NCBI GenBank assembly: GCA_021777685.1
Contig: JAJYDH010000107.1
Coordinates: 1 to 14,292, forward strand
Direction of reading: 5' to 3'
DNA: 14,292 nucleotides
Source of the DNA: Planctomycetota bacterium
GTDB lineage: Bacteria; Planctomycetota; Planctomycetia; Isosphaerales; Isosphaeraceae
The notes below the pieces were generated by a model that ran no database searches, was not told the origin of the DNA, and saw only the letters and a program-made list of their open reading frames with translations. Of this stretch, positions 11,853 to 14,292 are shown piece after piece. The first letter of the stretch is position 1. Each line of letters opens with the position of its first letter. The translations under genes and the position numbers were made by a program.

Positions 11853-13424
11853 CAGGATGCGCAGGCCGACGGCGGTGTTCAGGCCGAGCATGCTCCGGCG
11901 GTGGCGGACGAGGAGGTCTCGGTAAGAGCGGACCACGTCGTTGTACTCGCGCTGGGCGTTGAGGTACTCGACGACCCGGGAGCCGCCCCGGCTGAAGAGC
12001 TGGACGGCGTCCTCGCGGACCCGGGCCGCCTTGGGGAGGATGTCGCGCTCGATCCGGGCGACGGCCGAGCGGGTAACGGCGTACTCGCGCTCGGCCTGCT
12101 CGACCTCGGTCATCACCCGACGTTCCAGCGCGGCCACCTCGGTCCTCGACTGGGCCACGTTGATCCCCGCCCGCTGGATGTTCCCCTGGTTCCGGTTGTA
12201 GACCGGCATTGGCACCGACACCCCCAGCGCCCACGAATGGGCGCTCTTGAGCCCCATCGGCGAGTTGTCCTGGAACGTATAGGGTTGATACAGGACGTAG
12301 ACGTCCGAGTATCGCTCGGCCTTCGCGAGCCGGACGTCGGCCTCGGCCCTCCGGACGCCCAGGCGGTAGGCGATCAGGTCCGGCCGATGGGCCAGGGCCA
12401 GGTTGATCAGCTCCTCGATCGGCGGCGGGGGGGGGGCGGTGTCGCGGACGGTCCCCCGGAGCCGAAGGTTGAGGCCCTCCGACGGCGGCAGGTTGATCAG
12501 CAGGGCCAGGGATCGCCGGGCGTGGCGGAGCGACTCCTCGGCGTCTTCCAGGCCGATCAGCGCCGAGTCGCGCTGGATGGCGATCCGGTCGACGTCGTCC
12601 TGGCCCATCAGGCCCCGCCGCCGGAGCCGTCTCGTCACCTCCTCGACCTTCGCGAGCCCCTCGACGCCCGCCCGGAGGTAGCGGACCGAGTCGGAGGCCG
12701 AGACGACCTCGCCGAAGGCGTTGCCCAGGTTGTCGATCCCGATCCGGACGGCGTCCTGATACTGGGCCTCCAGCACCTTCTCGGCGGCGACGGCCGAGGC
12801 GGTCCGGGCCTTGCGCTTGCCGGAGAGGTCGAAGGGGTGGGAGATGTTGACGTCGTACTGCGTCTGCCCGCCTGGCCTGGCCCGGGAGAAAGCCCCATAG
12901 GGGATGAGCTGGGAGTCGAGGTAGAGGATGGGGTTGGCCCGGAGGCCGGCGGTCAGGACGTCGGCGCGGGCCTGGGGGATCTCGTAGGCGCGGGCCTTGA
13001 GCTCGAGGTTGCAGCGGACCAGGCGCTCGATGGCCTGGTCGAAGGTCAGGCCGTCGGGCGGGCCCTCCACCTCGGCCCCGGCCGGCACGCCCAGCGGGCC
13101 GAACAGCGGGACCGACGACCCCCGCTCGATCGAAGGGGCGGCGAGCCCCGGCGTCGAGGGCGGCCCGAACGAGGTCCCGGGCTGGCTGACCGACGTCGGG
13201 ACCCGAGGGGCCGAGACGCCGCTCGGCCCGCCGATCAGGGTCTCGTCCGGCCCCGGTCCCCGGCCCGACGCCCCTCCCGACCCCGGCGAGAAGCCGAAGC
13301 CCGTCGAGGGGCTGGACCGCGTCGGCAGCGGGTCGGGCAGGGTCGGCCCCTGCGCCAGGGCGAGCCCCGGCCCCATCGCCAGGGCCGAGCCGACCCACCA
13401 GGATGCCGCGATCGATCGACGCAT
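11847..13424 (-). CDS. TolC-family outer-membrane efflux protein
   Basis: The protein has 525 residues, start at 13424 with GGAG seven bases upstream. A signal peptide (MRRSIAASWWVGSALAMGPGLALA, cut at 24) is followed by about 90 residues of Pro/Ser/Gly-rich linker, longer than in most family members. Two OEP repeats follow. The first starts DGLTFDQAIERLVRCNLELKARAYEIPQARADV and contains RANPILYLDSQLIPYG and VNISHPFDLSGKRKAR. The second starts PIEELINLALAHRPDLIAYRLGVRRAEADVRLAKAERY and ends VVEYLNAQREYNDVVRSYRDLLVRHRRSMLGLNTAVG. These are the alternating barrel strands and long periplasmic helices of CusC/CzcC-type channels, which join an inner-membrane pump and adaptor to export metals or drugs. 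No pump or adaptor gene is adjacent here. A run of ten C in the coding strand (12427-12436) encodes part of the PPPPP between the repeats and may be unstable. Confidence 0.92.
   Translation of the reverse strand: MRRSIAASWWVGSALAMGPGLALAQGPTLPDPLPTRSSPSTGFGFSPGSGGASGRGPGPDETLIGGPSGVSAPRVPTSVSQPGTSFGPPSTPGLAAPSIERGSSVPLFGPLGVPAGAEVEGPPDGLTFDQAIERLVRCNLELKARAYEIPQARADVLTAGLRANPILYLDSQLIPYGAFSRARPGGQTQYDVNISHPFDLSGKRKARTASAVAAEKVLEAQYQDAVRIGIDNLGNAFGEVVSASDSVRYLRAGVEGLAKVEEVTRRLRRRGLMGQDDVDRIAIQRDSALIGLEDAEESLRHARRSLALLINLPPSEGLNLRLRGTVRDTAPPPPPIEELINLALAHRPDLIAYRLGVRRAEADVRLAKAERYSDVYVLYQPYTFQDNSPMGLKSAHSWALGVSVPMPVYNRNQGNIQRAGINVAQSRTEVAALERRVMTEVEQAEREYAVTRSAVARIERDILPKAARVREDAVQLFSRGGSRVVEYLNAQREYNDVVRSYRDLLVRHRRSMLGLNTAVGLRILP
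12427..12436. repeat. Ten-base G/C homopolymer inside the TolC-family gene
   Basis: Ten G on the plus strand (ten C on the coding strand) lie in the linker between the two OEP repeats and encode proline codons. Tracts of this length slip during replication and are also a common place for sequencing errors. As given, the frame is intact on both sides. Confidence 0.75.
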
Positions 13425-13554
13425 GCCGGGCTCCGTCCCGCCGCCGTCCCCCGATCCTCGGGATCTCGGCCCATCCCCTAACAGATCGGCCGGGCGGCCC
13501 GACCGTCATAACCCCAAATGGGGCCGGACTCGGATGTCGACCTCGCGACCCTTT

Positions 13555-13584
13555 TGGAGTGCGGGACCTTGCTCCCGCACTCCA
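13555..13584. repeat. Near-perfect 12-bp palindromic hairpin upstream of the TolC-family gene
   Basis: TGGAGTGCGGGA (13555-13566) pairs without mismatch with TCCCGCACTCCA (13573-13584) around a six-base loop CCTTGC. It stands between two divergent genes, so it is not at a gene end visible here. Its compactness suggests a dispersed intergenic repeat (REP-like) or a leftover terminator from a lost gene. Only one copy is in the window. Confidence 0.55.
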
Positions 13585-13692
13585 TAAGGACTCCGGCCCG
13601 AGGCCGGCGCCCGGCCGTCGCGAGGATGCCCGCCCGCCGGTAAGATGGCCAACCGATCGGTCGCGCCCCGGGTGCTCGCGGAGGGGCTGGCG

Positions 13693-13980
13693 ATGGTCCC
13701 CATCTCGGGGCGAATCCGAGGCGTCATCGGTCTCATGGCCGCGGTCCTGGTCCCGAGCGCGGCCCCGGGCGACGAGCCTCGCCGGCCGATCGCCGAGGTC
13801 GACCTGCTCCGGTTCGCCCGGGCGGCCGACCCGCGGGTCTCGCCCGACGGCTCGCTCGTGGCGTTCGTCCGGTCGACCGTCGACCGCGACAGGGACGACT
13901 ACGAGACCTCGATCTGGGCCGTCCCGACCTCCGGCGCGAGGACCCGGAATCAGACCCGCTCCAACGCCCCGGAGGCTTGA
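13693..13980 (+). pseudogene. N-terminal stub of an S9-type (prolyl oligopeptidase / DPP-like) peptidase
   Basis: The frame gives 95 residues from the ATG at 13693 (GGAGGGG about seven bases upstream; an earlier ATG at 13645 is also in frame). A signal peptide (GVIGLMAAVLVPSAAPGDEP) is followed by PIAEVDLLRFARAADPRVSPDGSLVAFVRSTVDRDRDDYETSIWAVPTSG, a good match to the start of the beta-propeller in secreted S9 peptidases (the SPDGxxVAFVRSxxD and IWxVPTSG strands). The sequence then breaks off in ARTRNQTRSNAPEA and stops. The remaining propeller and the alpha/beta-hydrolase domain with the catalytic Ser-Asp-His are absent; the next gene begins 79 bases on. The other two frames across the break do not resume the family, so this looks like a deletion and not a single frameshift. 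It may still be expressed as a short secreted peptide. Confidence 0.65.
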
Positions 13981-14059
13981 AGCCGCGCGATCGGCCCGTC
14001 ATGATGACGACCGCCGGTCCGGCCTGATTCCTCTCCACCCCTTGAAGGGCGATCCGCCG

Positions 14060-14292
14060 ATGAGCTTCCTGAATTCACGCCGAATCCTCGCCGCGTCCCT
14101 GGCCGCCTTGTTCGCGGGCGTCCTGCTGCCGGGGGCCGAGGCGGCCGAGCCTCAACTGGCCCATGCGGTCTTCTTCACGCTCAACGACCGGTCGCCGAGG
14201 TCGCGCGAGGCGTTCGTGGCGACCTGCGAGAAGTACCTTTCCGGCCACAAGGGCGGGGTGTCGTTCTCGGTCGGCACGATCGCCGAGGATAT
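14060..14292 (+). CDS. Secreted Dabb-family (stress-responsive alpha/beta barrel) protein, 3' end beyond window
   Basis: The first 77 codons are present. The ATG at 14060 has GAAGGG about ten bases upstream. Residues 1-29 form a signal peptide (RRILAASLAALFAGVLLPGAEA, cut at A-A-E). The mature start AHAVFFTLNDRSPRSREAFVATCEKYLSGHKGGVSFSVGTIAED matches secreted planctomycete Dabb-domain proteins, in which HVVxFTLKD begins the first strand and YLSGHPGxxxFxVG leads into the second. Dabb domains are ferredoxin-like dimers; most secreted forms have no known function. The rest of the domain is outside the window. Confidence 0.82.
   Translation, partial: MSFLNSRRILAASLAALFAGVLLPGAEAAEPQLAHAVFFTLNDRSPRSREAFVATCEKYLSGHKGGVSFSVGTIAED

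Noticed and set aside
1..14292. CRISPR arrays, tRNA or rRNA genes, insertion sequences, prophage or defence genes
   Set aside because: No regularly spaced repeats, cloverleaf-like arms, transposase motifs or recombinase motifs were seen on either strand by reading; a covariance-model scan was not possible.

Overview
The window is very GC-rich DNA and its gene content points to a planctomycete, most likely of the Isosphaeraceae/Gemmatales type. The grounds are: a giant secreted PVC-type membrane-bound dehydrogenase with a lectin-like front and a HEAT-like tail; a metzincin of the planctomycete NLMASGTTG type; a Dabb-family secreted protein; a short Tyr-rich secreted protein; and many genes with no assignable function behind signal peptides. 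The assignment is inferred from family resemblance, not from a marker gene. No tRNA, rRNA, CRISPR array, insertion sequence or phage gene was seen.

Layout. 1-2851 (-): PVC-type dehydrogenase-like protein, C-terminus beyond the left edge. 3113-3964 (+): secreted zinc metalloprotease homologue. 4502-5008 (+): secreted DUF4440/SnoaL-like protein, converging on 5106-5546 (-), a secreted protein with four YYYYP repeats; a 14-bp-stem hairpin lies between them. 6190-8001 (-): OprP-type outer-membrane porin. 8003-9533 (-): a short run that looks like the decayed remains of a membrane-bound oxidoreductase operon (4Fe-4S subunit, NrfD-type membrane subunit, small lipoprotein). 9604-10946 (-): two related membrane-anchored proteins with an ATGA overlap. 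11457-11837 (+): small secreted protein, converging on 11847-13424 (-), a TolC-family efflux outer-membrane protein; both stop codons sit in one dyad. 13693-13980 (+): N-terminal stub of an S9-type peptidase. 14060-end (+): Dabb-family protein, cut by the right edge.

The strongest unusual signal is 8003-9533. The Fe-S protein has lost three expected cysteine ligands (two clear, one by alignment), carries a frameshift, and lacks the stretch that normally joins its third cluster region to its C-terminal anchor. The next gene keeps NrfD helices 1-3 and the last helix but lacks the middle of the protein, and its expected stop (an ATGA overlap with the lipoprotein start) is in another frame. No catalytic molybdopterin subunit is present upstream. 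This reads as an operon being lost while the downstream porin stays intact. The S9 peptidase stub is a second sign of gene loss. I found no convincing new defence, mobile or RNA-based system; the remaining items are candidate regulatory repeats and unusual protein features.
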